Counted from the stretch's first letter, positions 43,894 to 51,750 are shown. The stretch is 60,904 nucleotides of DNA from Polyangiaceae bacterium (GCA_013361525.1 JABFXY010000091.1:1-60904), one strand, 5' to 3'. Numbers and translations are program-made. Notes: generated by a model from the sequence alone, not told the origin.

Positions 43894-45198
43894 ATGCCGC
43901 TCGATGGATTCGCCTCGCTGTTCACGCCGATAACGCCGCCCGTGCTCGCAGAGGAGTATTGGGGAAAGAAGCCTCTGCTCGTCCGCGGTCGGGCGGACAA
44001 GTTCGATGACTTGTTCGACAAACAGCGTCTCGCGAGGGCGTTGAAGGTCGCGCAGAGCGAGGCGATGCTTCATCACCACCTCGCCCCCGCGGTCTCGGTC
44101 CATGCGTCCTTCGAGCGGGGTTCCAAGAGCACCCCCGGCAAGGAGCGCGTCAACATCCTGCCGTCGCAGTATTATGAAATGCTCGCCGCCGGCGCGACCG
44201 TGTGCATCATGGGGCTCGAGTCGCTCGACGCGGAGCTCTGCGACCTCGCGGGCCGCATCAAGGTCGAGCTCGGTTACCCAGGAGACGTCGGGTTTCGCTC
44301 TTACCATTCGATCCGCGACACCGGGTTCAGTACCCATTTCGACGCGCCGTCGACGGCGAGCCTCCAGATCATCGGGCACAAGAAATGGCGCTATTCGCGC
44401 CAGCCGGCCGTCGATTGGCCATTCGACAACGGTTACTATCGTGAATACGAGTCTCCCGCGCGCGCGACCGAGCCGTGGAGATCCCTGCCGCTCGAGGAGT
44501 TCGAAGAGGTCACGCTCGGTCCCGGCGACCTGTTGATGTTGCCGGCGGGTACCTGGCATACCGCCGACGCCATTCACGAAGAGACGTTGGGGCTCACGCT
44601 GTCGTTCGGCCGCATCAGCCCGCTGAAGCTGATTCAGGAGGCGCTGATGGCGCGGCTCTCGTCGGATCCGAAATGGCGAGGAATGTCTCTGCGACCGCGT
44701 CCGCCCGGCAAGCTTCGAGAGGCCGCCTACGATCCGGACTTTGCCGCGCTCCTGCGCGAAGCAGCAGCGCAACTCCACGCTATGCAAGAGGCGCCTTCGG
44801 CGCTGTGGAACGCGTGGGCGCGTCGGACCGCCGACAGAAACCTTTCGCTCGACAGGCGACCGAGGCGGCAGCCTCCGGGGCGACCTCTCGCGACGACGCG
44901 GATGACCACCAACGATCGAGCTCCAGCCGCCGTGCTCGAAGAACGAACCGCGGACGGCGGGCGGATCGTGAGCGTCTTCTTGCCGAACGACCCGAACGCC
45001 AGCGCATCCGCGCGGGTCGAGCTCGATGACCCGGACCACATCGCGTGGTTCGAGGAAGTCCTTCGCCAAGGGAGCTTTACCGCCGCCGAGTCGCTGGCGT
45101 GGCGAGCGCGCGGCAACATGAGCGAGGAGACGGTTTACGACTTGCTCGAGGATCTCTGCGCAGTCGGCGTTCTCCATTTCGATGGGGCCGCGAGATGA
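43894..45198 (+). CDS. JmjC/cupin-like 2-oxoglutarate oxygenase
   Basis: A 434-aa protein of the cupin_4/JmjC hydroxylase type (relatives of ribosomal oxygenase YcfD/RoxA). The iron triad is visible: His148 and Asp150 in THFDAPSTASLQ and His222 in GTWHTAD. A Lys/Arg-rich GHKKWRYSRQP follows the first strand, and LGPGDLLMLPAG precedes the last ligand. The C-terminal 80 residues form a winged-helix-like region (MSEETVYDLLEDLCAVGVLHF), which could bind a peptide. In this operon it probably hydroxylates the precursor peptide. ATG start two bases after the previous stop; its own stop overlaps the next start (ATGA). Confidence 0.8.
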   Translation: MPLDGFASLFTPITPPVLAEEYWGKKPLLVRGRADKFDDLFDKQRLARALKVAQSEAMLHHHLAPAVSVHASFERGSKSTPGKERVNILPSQYYEMLAAGATVCIMGLESLDAELCDLAGRIKVELGYPGDVGFRSYHSIRDTGFSTHFDAPSTASLQIIGHKKWRYSRQPAVDWPFDNGYYREYESPARATEPWRSLPLEEFEEVTLGPGDLLMLPAGTWHTADAIHEETLGLTLSFGRISPLKLIQEALMARLSSDPKWRGMSLRPRPPGKLREAAYDPDFAALLREAAAQLHAMQEAPSALWNAWARRTADRNLSLDRRPRRQPPGRPLATTRMTTNDRAPAAVLEERTADGGRIVSVFLPNDPNASASARVELDDPDHIAWFEEVLRQGSFTAAESLAWRARGNMSEETVYDLLEDLCAVGVLHFDGAAR

Positions 45199-45839
45199 GC
45201 TTCGAGCGAATCGACTTCTCCCAGCTGTTTCACGCCGGGTTTCAGCTCGACCGGTCCGCGTTGATCCTGCATTTTGCCTTCGAGAACCGGATCCAGGAGC
45301 TCGCGGAGGGCGCTCTTCTCTCGAGGCTCATCGAGGAGCCGCTCGCCGCCCCGCCCTCTGCTCCCGAGGACGACGAGATCCAGGAGTCGTTCTATCGGCT
45401 GCAGGTGCGGCTCGACTACCGAGGCGCTCGTGTCGCGGCGCAATTCGTCGAGGGTTGCTCGACGGATCTCGAGGAGACGTACGTGGCGCTTCAGCGGCAC
45501 CTGATCCGACGGCACCTCGCCCGCGAGATCGTCCGAAAGGCCGCAGCTGGTGACGCGGAAGCGCAACAGGCGATTTGCTGGGAGAGCTTCGTGTCGGGCA
45601 CGCTTCGCGCCGAAGCGCTCAAGGCCATGAGCGTCGTGCTCGCGGCCGGCGCCGAGCAACACGCTCCGAGCGCGCACGAGCTCTCCGTCGCACGCGAGCA
45701 TCTCCTCTCGAAGCACGACGAAGAGACGTGGACGGAGCTCGAAGAGAAGCTCACGCGTCACTGGGCAATCCCGAGAGCCGCCATTACCGCAGCGCTCGAT
45801 CGATACGCGCTCGCGCTGCGCCACGGAGGCGTCTCGTGA
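45195..45839 (+). CDS. Unrecognised protein inside the RiPP operon
   Basis: A 214-aa soluble protein. The ATG at 45195 overlaps the JmjC stop (ATGA), and the stop overlaps the YcaO start (GTGA), so it is produced in step with both. It is largely helical with charged heptad-like stretches (LQRHLIRRHLAREIVRKAA, KHDEETWTELEEKLTRHW) and has two Cys. It has no motif of any enzyme I know, no signal and no membrane helix. It could be a peptide-recognition or scaffold subunit (the operon has no clear stand-alone RRE protein) or a self-protection factor; these are guesses from context. Confidence 0.6.
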   Translation: MSFERIDFSQLFHAGFQLDRSALILHFAFENRIQELAEGALLSRLIEEPLAAPPSAPEDDEIQESFYRLQVRLDYRGARVAAQFVEGCSTDLEETYVALQRHLIRRHLAREIVRKAAAGDAEAQQAICWESFVSGTLRAEALKAMSVVLAAGAEQHAPSAHELSVAREHLLSKHDEETWTELEEKLTRHWAIPRAAITAALDRYALALRHGGVS

Positions 45840-47053
45840 GCTGGCGGCTGAAGAAAGCTCCCGGGTCGTCGACCCGCGTGCGCCCGGCTCAGGAGACCGT
45901 GGACCACCTCATGGCCATCCGAGATCAATTCGGGATCACCCGGGTCGCGGAGGTGACGGGGCTCGACGACTTGGGCATGCCCGTGCACTCGATCTTCCGG
46001 CCCCGATCCACCTCGATGGCGTCGGTGCACAGCGGCAAAGGCCTCACGGTGATCGATTCGTTGGCGAGCGGCCTGGCGGAGGCGATCGAGACCGATTGCG
46101 GCGAACGGTTCCTCCCCGCGGATCGGGTCGAGGGCTGCTTCCGTACATTGCAATCGGAGGGGTACCCGGTAGTCCGTTTCACCGAGGGCGTGCCTGGCGG
46201 CGGCGGCGTACCGGAGGACGTGCCGCTCGAATGGGTATGGGTGGATGACCTGCTCGCAGACGAAGGCGAACGCCGACGCTTGATTCCCCTCGAGTTCGTC
46301 GCTCAGGGAAAACGGCGTGAGACATGGCGGCTGTTCGACGTGCGAATCAGCAACGGATTGGCGTCGGGCAACGTTCTGGAGGAGGCGCTCTGCCATGCCA
46401 TCCACGAGGTCGTCGAGCGCGACGCATTGGGCATCTTCACCTTCCGCGCCAAGTACCTCGACGAAGACGTTCGGCCGAGCTACCGCCGCGTCGATCTGCG
46501 CACCCTTCCGAACGCGTGCCGAGCGCTCGTGGAGAAGGTGCGAGCCAGCGGCCGGGGGCTGTGTCTGGTCGACGCGACGACCGATCTCGACATTCCTGTC
46601 ATCTTCTGCGCGATGACGTCCGATCACGGCCCTTGCGTCGGGTTCGGCGCACATCTCGACGCCGAGGTCGCCGTCCTGCGAGCGTTCACCGAGGCAGTCC
46701 AGACGTCCGCGCTCAACATTCAAGGCTCTCGTGAGGACCTCGGAGAGCGCGAACCTCGCATTTACGACCACTCGCAAGCATTTGCCTCGAGACGCGGTCG
46801 GCAGGTCGCGCACGATCGGACGTTCCCCGAGACACGGTTTTCGGACATCCACAGTCGGTCCCACGAATACGTCGATCAAGACCTCGACGATCTGCTCGAT
46901 TGCCTCCGGCTGCGCGGGGTCGACCGCGTGTATGCGTGCGAGATCTCGGACCCGAGCTGCCGCGGGTTCTCGGTGGCGCGGGTCGTCATTCCCGCGCTGG
47001 AAGACTTCCGCCTCGACAATGTCGGCAGACGGCGCGTTCGTTATGGGGTTTGA
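45836..47053 (+). CDS. ycaO: YcaO-family ATPase (thioamide/azoline type)
   Basis: A 405-aa YcaO domain protein. Family marks: GKGLTVIDSLASGLAEAIE (nucleotide-binding, Ser78/Glu82), ALCHAIHEVVERDA (ExxxR region), AFTEAVQTSALNIQGSRED near residue 290, and VVIPALEDFRLD in the C-terminal part. It lacks a terminal PxPxP motif seen in azoline-forming enzymes. Together with the adjacent TfuA it matches the YcaO-TfuA pairs that install thioamides in peptides and in methyl-coenzyme M reductase. GTG start overlaps the upstream stop; the 3' end overlaps the TfuA start. Confidence 0.9.
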   Translation: MSWRLKKAPGSSTRVRPAQETVDHLMAIRDQFGITRVAEVTGLDDLGMPVHSIFRPRSTSMASVHSGKGLTVIDSLASGLAEAIETDCGERFLPADRVEGCFRTLQSEGYPVVRFTEGVPGGGGVPEDVPLEWVWVDDLLADEGERRRLIPLEFVAQGKRRETWRLFDVRISNGLASGNVLEEALCHAIHEVVERDALGIFTFRAKYLDEDVRPSYRRVDLRTLPNACRALVEKVRASGRGLCLVDATTDLDIPVIFCAMTSDHGPCVGFGAHLDAEVAVLRAFTEAVQTSALNIQGSREDLGEREPRIYDHSQAFASRRGRQVAHDRTFPETRFSDIHSRSHEYVDQDLDDLLDCLRLRGVDRVYACEISDPSCRGFSVARVVIPALEDFRLDNVGRRRVRYGV

Positions 47054-47759
47054 GCATTCGCCGGGCGCGCTGGTATTCGTCGGGCCGAGCGTCCCTAGGG
47101 CCGAGAGGCCCACGGTCTCGAATATCGAGTATCGTCCGCCGATTCGACGCGGGGACCTCGCACTACTTGCCAATGGACGCGCGCGCCCAACCATCGTCGG
47201 CGTGATCGACGGCGTCTTCGATCAAGCGCTCGCGGTGAGCCCCCGAGAAGTGCTCGACGTGCTGCGTTTGGGGATCAAGGTCTATGGGGGTTCGAGCATG
47301 GGTGCGCTCCGCGCCGCCGAGCTGTGGACCCTTGGGATGACCGGCATCGGACGCGTCTTCGAGCTCTACCGAGAGGAGATCGTCACGGCGGAAGACGAGG
47401 TCGCCATCCTGTTCGACGCCGACAGCGAGACGTGCCTGACGGAGCCACTCGTGAACGTTCGGTGCGCGCTCGAGCGCGCGGTGGCGGACGGGCTAATCGC
47501 AGATGCGCTCGCCTCGCGGATCCTCGCCGCCGCGATCGCGCTGCCCTACGCGCGGCGGACCTATCGAGAGATCGCCCGCGCCGTGGCGTGCGACGAAGGG
47601 GCGAGCATCGACGCTCTCATCCCGCGGCTTCGCGCGCACGACCAGAAGAAGGCGGACGCGCTCTCGCTGATTCAGAGGGTGTCTCGGGATCTCGCGGCGC
47701 TGAGCGCGAGCCCGTGTCCATGTGATCGGGACGACGGTCGAACGGGAGGTGCGGATTGA
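47019..47759 (+). CDS. tfuA: TfuA-like protein (YcaO partner)
   Basis: A 246-aa TfuA-like protein with GALVFVGPSVP near the N-terminus, the hallmark YGGSSMGALRAAELW (residues about 96-110), GMTGIGRVFELYREE and TAEDEVAILF. TfuA proteins act with YcaO in thioamide formation, possibly in sulfur delivery. The first start (47019) overlaps the YcaO gene by 35 bases; the ATG at 47043 is an alternative. The stop overlaps the next start codon (TTGA). Confidence 0.85.
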   Translation: MSADGAFVMGFEHSPGALVFVGPSVPRAERPTVSNIEYRPPIRRGDLALLANGRARPTIVGVIDGVFDQALAVSPREVLDVLRLGIKVYGGSSMGALRAAELWTLGMTGIGRVFELYREEIVTAEDEVAILFDADSETCLTEPLVNVRCALERAVADGLIADALASRILAAAIALPYARRTYREIARAVACDEGASIDALIPRLRAHDQKKADALSLIQRVSRDLAALSASPCPCDRDDGRTGGAD

Positions 47760-48613
47760 AGATCGGCGACTGGAAGGCGACACGAGGGCTCAACGAACAG
47801 TACAGACACCTCAGGGAGCTGGGCCTCGAGACGAACATCGCCGAGCTGGAGACGTTCGGGTTCACCGTCGTCGAGAACGCCATCCCGCTCGAGCTCGTCG
47901 ACCGGCTGGTCGAGCGGATCCTCGCCGTCTCGGCGGAGCGGCTCGGCCTCGACGCGGTCGAGAAGGACGGCAGCAACCACCAGGAAACGACCCAGGCTCT
48001 CAACTACCTTCTCGCCGAGGGCAGGTGCTTCGAAGAGGCGCTCATGCTGCCGAAGGCCGTCGCGCTCCATACTTACATGCTCGGCGAGAGCTATGTCGTG
48101 AACGCCCTACAGGCGTTCGTAAAGGGCCCCGGCGCGCCGGCTCTGAGGCTGCATATCGATAGTCCGTTCCCCGAGCCGCTGCCGCGACACTCGCAAGCCG
48201 CCAACGTGAACTTCCTACTAACCGACTACACTGCCGAGGGCGGCGCGCTCCGGTTCGTCCCTGGGTCCCACCGATTCTGCCGGCACCCGACGGCGGCCGA
48301 GATGGCGATGGAGGACATGATGGTGCCCATCGAGGCGCCCCGCGGATCGATCGTGGCATTCCACGGCACGACTTGGCATTCGGCTTGTCCGAAGACGAGC
48401 TCCGGCCTCCGGATCAACCTCATCTACTATGCATGCCGCTATTACATCCGGCCGCAGGAGTTCTACCTGAACCGCCTGCCCAAGGAGGTGCTCGAGCGCA
48501 ACCCGGAGCGGTTCACCCGGATCGTCGGCGGCGATCTCCCCTTCACCGATTCGACCTACGACATGGGGAAAGCCACCAGTTTCATGTCGCACCGCTTCGG
48601 CCAGCACCGCTAA
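47756..48613 (+). CDS. Phytanoyl-CoA dioxygenase (PhyH)-like 2-oxoglutarate oxygenase
   Basis: A 285-aa double-stranded beta-helix oxygenase. Iron ligands His133 and Asp135 in RLHIDSPF and His208 in GTTWHSACP, with 2-oxoglutarate-binding Arg219 in SGLRIN. The N-terminus has FGFTVVENAIPLELVDRL, typical of PhyH, and GALRFVPGSHRF follows the first ligands. TTG start overlaps the tfuA stop. As last gene of the operon it likely hydroxylates the modified peptide; together with the JmjC enzyme it would be the second oxidative step. Confidence 0.85.
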   Translation: MKIGDWKATRGLNEQYRHLRELGLETNIAELETFGFTVVENAIPLELVDRLVERILAVSAERLGLDAVEKDGSNHQETTQALNYLLAEGRCFEEALMLPKAVALHTYMLGESYVVNALQAFVKGPGAPALRLHIDSPFPEPLPRHSQAANVNFLLTDYTAEGGALRFVPGSHRFCRHPTAAEMAMEDMMVPIEAPRGSIVAFHGTTWHSACPKTSSGLRINLIYYACRYYIRPQEFYLNRLPKEVLERNPERFTRIVGGDLPFTDSTYDMGKATSFMSHRFGQHR

Positions 48614-48658
48614 GCTGGTCGGATGATGGCGGTGGCTGGCGGGGACCACTCAGCGGCA

Positions 48659-48961
48659 ATGAAATACTTCCTTGTGCTTGCTGCGATGGGGCTTTTCAGC
48701 TGCGCCGACGACGGCCCGACCTTCCAGGAGACCTGCGACCGCCTGGTCGCAGAGTGCAGCGTGCCAGAAGAAAACCTGGCCAACTGTTACAACCACGGGT
48801 GGGACACGATGGCTGCCGCACAAGAGGGCGGTTGTGAGGACAAGCTCGACGAATTCCTCGTCTGCGCCAACGAGTCCGAGCTCTTCTGCGGCGTCTTGAC
48901 AGGCGCAGACTGCCACGAGGAAGCGGACGCGCTCGCGGACTGCGGCGCTCCCATCTTCTAG
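48659..48961 (+). CDS. Small Cys-rich lipoprotein
   Basis: A 100-aa protein beginning MKYFLVLAAMGLFSC, a signal peptide with lipobox, followed by a helical Cys-rich module with ten Cys (ETCDRLVAECSV, NCYNHGW). It starts 45 bases after the oxygenase gene on the same strand, so it could be on the RiPP transcript, but resembles ordinary surface lipoproteins elsewhere in this window. A long hairpin follows. Confidence 0.65.
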   Translation: MKYFLVLAAMGLFSCADDGPTFQETCDRLVAECSVPEENLANCYNHGWDTMAAAQEGGCEDKLDEFLVCANESELFCGVLTGADCHEEADALADCGAPIF

Positions 48962-49066
48962 GGGCTGTCCCAGGCTTCGGCTCCCCGTTCCGCCCGGCCC
49001 GCGCTGATGCGCGCAAGTGAAGGCCGGGCCGAACGCGGAGCCGAACGCCGAAGTCTGGACAGCCCC
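48961..49066. repeat. Long imperfect inverted repeat
   Basis: The ends GGGGCTGTCC and GGACAGCCCC pair perfectly, followed inwards by matching CTTCGG/CCGAAG, CCGTTC/GAACGCGG-type and CCCGGCC/GGCCGGG blocks, with a loop near 49005-49020. It begins at the last base of the lipoprotein gene. It could be a terminator or a structured RNA; there is no T tract. Confidence 0.5.
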
Positions 49067-49148
49067 TTCATTGTCACTTGGCCGCCCTTCGGGCGGACTA
49101 GGGATAGAGCCGCCCGCCGGCCCCGCGGCGTTCATGCTGACAAGCGAA

Positions 49149-49221
49149 ATGGGTTCGTGCGAGCCTCACCTCGTTAACCGGCAGCTCGACGAGGATCGAG
49201 ACCCGAAAGGACGAACCCATG
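49149..49221 (+). promoter_or_regulatory. Inverted repeat that can pair with the start-codon region
   Basis: ATGGGTTCGT (49149-49158) is the exact complement of ACGAACCCAT (49211-49220), which covers the spacer and first two bases of the start codon of the first 124-aa gene. In mRNA the two could form a 10-bp stem hiding the start. The second gene copy lacks the left arm. Confidence 0.5.
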
Positions 49222-49593
49222 CCTCGCATGTGCAGAATCTGGGATATTTATGCCAAGGCCACGCCACAACGCGGCAGCTGGTGCGCCGGCGTAACGGCGC
49301 GCGCGCTGGGAGACGGCAGCAAGGCGTCGTGGAGTGGTGGAGACACGAAGTACGAGGGCGCCGCCGCGAGGCTTATCCATTCCGACCCCGAGCTCCTGCT
49401 GTACGGCGTCGACCCAAACAGCGTGATCGAGATCTTCTTGGCGATCGACGACGATCCGAAGAAGGCCGGCACCCAGAACGCAGCGGACAAGGTGACCTTC
49501 CAGTTCACAGCCGTCGAGGTAGCCGGGGGTACCTACTATTGGTACCAGGACGGCGACTGGAACCTCGGCGTCAACTACGGGTTCTCGTACTGA
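49219..49593 (+). CDS. Unknown 124-aa protein, tandem copy 1
   Basis: A 124-aa cytoplasmic protein without signal peptide, preceded by AAGGA seven bases from the ATG. It has a beta-rich, Gly/Trp/Tyr-containing sequence with ATPQRGSWCAGVTA, SGGDTKYEGA, LIHSDPELLLYGVD, IEIFLAIDDDPKKAG and a C-terminal Tyr/Trp-rich strand (YYWYQDGDW). 84 percent identical to the next gene, including about 55 bases of upstream DNA. I recognise no family; carbohydrate- or ligand-binding is conceivable but unsupported. Confidence 0.7.
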   Translation: MPRMCRIWDIYAKATPQRGSWCAGVTARALGDGSKASWSGGDTKYEGAAARLIHSDPELLLYGVDPNSVIEIFLAIDDDPKKAGTQNAADKVTFQFTAVEVAGGTYYWYQDGDWNLGVNYGFSY

Positions 49594-49732
49594 CACTGCG
49601 ATCGTCCCGATCCCGAGGTGTCGCGCGACGAGAAGGACAGTCCCGAGCTCTTGCGTGGCGAATCACGGAAATGCGAGCCTCGCGTCTTTAACCGGCAGCT
49701 CGACGAGGATCGAGACGCGAAAGGACGAACCC

Positions 49733-50107
49733 ATGGCTCGCATGTGCAAAATCTACGATATTTATGCCAAGGCCACGCCGCAACGCGGTAGCTGGTGCGC
49801 CGGCGTGACGGCCACCGCGCTGGGAGACGGCAGCAAGGGGTCGTGGAGCGGCGGAGACACGAAGTACGAGGGCGCCGGCGCGAGGCTCATCCATTCGGAC
49901 CCCGAGATCGTGCTGTACGGCGTCGACTCGAACAGCGTGATCGAGATCTTCTTGGCGATCGACGACGATCCGAAGAAGGCCGGCACCCAGAACGCGGCGG
50001 ACAAGGTGACCTTCCAGTTCGAAGCCGTCGAGAAAGCCGGGGGTAATACGTATTGGTACCAGGAGGGCGACTGGATCCTCGCCGTCGACTACGTGTTCAC
50101 CTCCTGA
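49733..50107 (+). CDS. Unknown 124-aa protein, tandem copy 2
   Basis: Paralogue of the preceding gene with the same length, the same ribosome-site sequence and 104 of 124 identical residues. Nine of the twenty differences fall in the last 22 residues, while the central 30 residues around IEIFLAIDDDPKKAGTQNAA are identical, so selection appears to keep the core and vary the tail. Signal peptide absent. Confidence 0.7.
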   Translation: MARMCKIYDIYAKATPQRGSWCAGVTATALGDGSKGSWSGGDTKYEGAGARLIHSDPEIVLYGVDSNSVIEIFLAIDDDPKKAGTQNAADKVTFQFEAVEKAGGNTYWYQEGDWILAVDYVFTS

Positions 50108-50150
50108 CGAGAACGTGGGCTTCGTCGCGCCGTTACGAGCGCCGCGCGCC

Positions 50151-50585
50151 ATGCTCGAGGCCATCTACGACCTCCGGCCACCGACGGACGTATGGCTCCG
50201 ACGGATCCTGCGCAACATGGTGTCCGACGTCGACGGCGGGCTCGGGCTCTAGCCCCGCGCACGTCGAGTTCGATCGGTATCGCAGATCTTCGGGACCCCG
50301 GCGATCGCGCCCGTTCGCGCGCGGGGCTTGCCGTTCATCGACAGCGTCGGCCTCTCGGTTCGGGACGGCGAAGGGACCGGGCTCCAAATCATCAGCCCGA
50401 TGCCCGACATGATCCGTGTTCACGGTCATTCGCGCGCTGCTTGGCGCAAGATCGGTCTCCATCTCGGGACGGCCTGGCGGACCTCCACGGCGCGCACGGA
50501 TCCCACCGAGGTCTTGGCGCTCCGGCGCGGGCTGGTGAGCTCGAAGACAGACTCGTGGCCGACTCCTGCCAGGATAGCGCGCTAA
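50151..50585 (+). pseudogene. Remnant of a LuxR-type regulator
   Basis: The frame starts MLEAIYDLRPPTDVWLRRIL and reads DVDGGLGL, a typical opening of myxobacterial LuxR-like regulators, then meets a TAG at 50250-50252. The same frame resumes with RGLPFIDSVGLSVRDGEG and HSRAAWRKIGLHLGTAWR, again as in that family, but the C-terminal HTH is missing. It is a decayed gene. Confidence 0.5.
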
Positions 50586-50592
50586 GGCGATA

Positions 50593-51456
50593 TCATCGCG
50601 GCTTCGAGGTGTTCAGCACCAACGTGTTCGGGTCCGCGAGGGCGATGGCCTCGGAGCAGCCTTCGCCCGTGCGGCCGGTGAGGCGGTTGGGGCAAGCGCG
50701 AACGAGATCGTCGAGCGAGCCATTTTCGGGGATTCGTGTCCGCTTCACGCAAATAGCACCCTCCGGCCCCCAGGCGGCCTCGAACTCCAATCCATCCGTC
50801 GGATCCTCGTTTTGGATGGTTTCGGGATCATAGACGTTGATGAGCGTGCCATTTTTCGTGTAGCTGGTGCCGTCCCCGCAGTAGTCCGCCCGCATCATTC
50901 GAGTGCAGGCTTGGTGGCGCGCGAAGTCCTTATCGCTCTTCCAAGGCAGGTATCCCAGTCGCAAACACTTGCCTTCCCCACCGCTCGTGCAGGCGAGCTC
51001 GATGACGCTGTCGTCTTTGACGTGCTCGCCCGTTTGCGTCCACGAGCCGGAGAGGAGGAACCCGCGTTGCAGGCCGTTTGGATCCGCGGGACAAACATTC
51101 CGCCATAGGCCCGTTTGAGGGTCTTGGCTGGAAAATGCGTAAAGGAGAATCTCGCCGGTCTTGTCGGCCGGATCCGCTTCGATCGAGTCGACGCGAAGGA
51201 GCTGCGGAGGGCCGCCGTCGACGCTCACGAGCAGCTTCGCGCCGATGAGCTCGTCATCGGCGGCCCGCGTACCGTCCTGCTTGTGCACGATCAGGTGCGT
51301 CCCCTCGACGGCAATGGGCAATACCTGGTTTGGATTGTCGGTTACCGAGGCGATGGCAGTAGCCGAATCGGACCCAGGTGACGGCTCCGCAGGCTCGCAC
51401 GCGCTCGCGGCGACGATCAGGCCGAAAACATCGATGACGCGCGAGCGCTTTCTCAT
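50593..51456 (-). CDS. ADYC-domain lipoprotein
   Basis: A 287-aa protein with signal and lipobox ending AASAC. The C-terminal half contains the ADYC signature itself, MRADYCGDGTSYTKNGTLINVYD, with flanking CLRLGYLPWKSDKDF, RHQACTRMM and AAWGPEGAICVKRTR. ADYC proteins are exported and largely restricted to myxobacteria; their function is unknown. Upstream, nine bases away, lies a short gene with an NG/QGT-type repeat that commonly accompanies them. Confidence 0.8.
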   Translation of the reverse strand: MRKRSRVIDVFGLIVAASACEPAEPSPGSDSATAIASVTDNPNQVLPIAVEGTHLIVHKQDGTRAADDELIGAKLLVSVDGGPPQLLRVDSIEADPADKTGEILLYAFSSQDPQTGLWRNVCPADPNGLQRGFLLSGSWTQTGEHVKDDSVIELACTSGGEGKCLRLGYLPWKSDKDFARHQACTRMMRADYCGDGTSYTKNGTLINVYDPETIQNEDPTDGLEFEAAWGPEGAICVKRTRIPENGSLDDLVRACPNRLTGRTGEGCSEAIALADPNTLVLNTSKPR

Positions 51457-51465
51457 GGTGCCCTC

Positions 51466-51726
51466 TCAGCGCTGATCGAGAATGATGCCGACAGCGCGCG
51501 CCTTCGGCTCGTGGACACGCCTCGGTCGGGCAACAGCACCCTGCCCCGCCGACCCATTTGGGCGCAGACCGTTCACGCTCGTTCCTTGCAAGCACCCTGT
51601 TCCTGCGCATCGACCCGCTTTGACGACGCTGACGTCGGATCCGCTCTGAACGAGGCCGTCCGAAGGCTCCGAGACGTGGCCCATGAGCGCGGTCGCAGCG
51701 ATGAAAAGCAACTTGGTTCCGATCAT
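51466..51726 (-). CDS. Short exported protein upstream of the ADYC gene
   Basis: An 86-aa protein with hydrophobic N-terminus MIGTKLLFIAATALMG and the segment CLQGTSVNGLRPNG, which looks like the beginning of the QGTSxxG repeats found in ADYC partners. The repeat array stops after about two units and the rest is Arg-rich and not repeat-like, so a truncation or frameshift is likely. Confidence 0.45.
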   Translation of the reverse strand: MIGTKLLFIAATALMGHVSEPSDGLVQSGSDVSVVKAGRCAGTGCLQGTSVNGLRPNGSAGQGAVARPRRVHEPKARAVGIILDQR

Positions 51727-51750
51727 TGTTCTGGCTCCTTCTGAGGCGAC

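Noticed and set aside
43582..45177. 531-codon minus-strand frame opposite the JmjC gene
   Set aside because: Low-complexity Arg-rich product; the plus strand encodes a complete oxygenase in a coupled operon.
45758..47194. 478-codon minus-strand frame opposite ycaO
   Set aside because: Shadow of the YcaO reading frame; no motif and no ribosome site.
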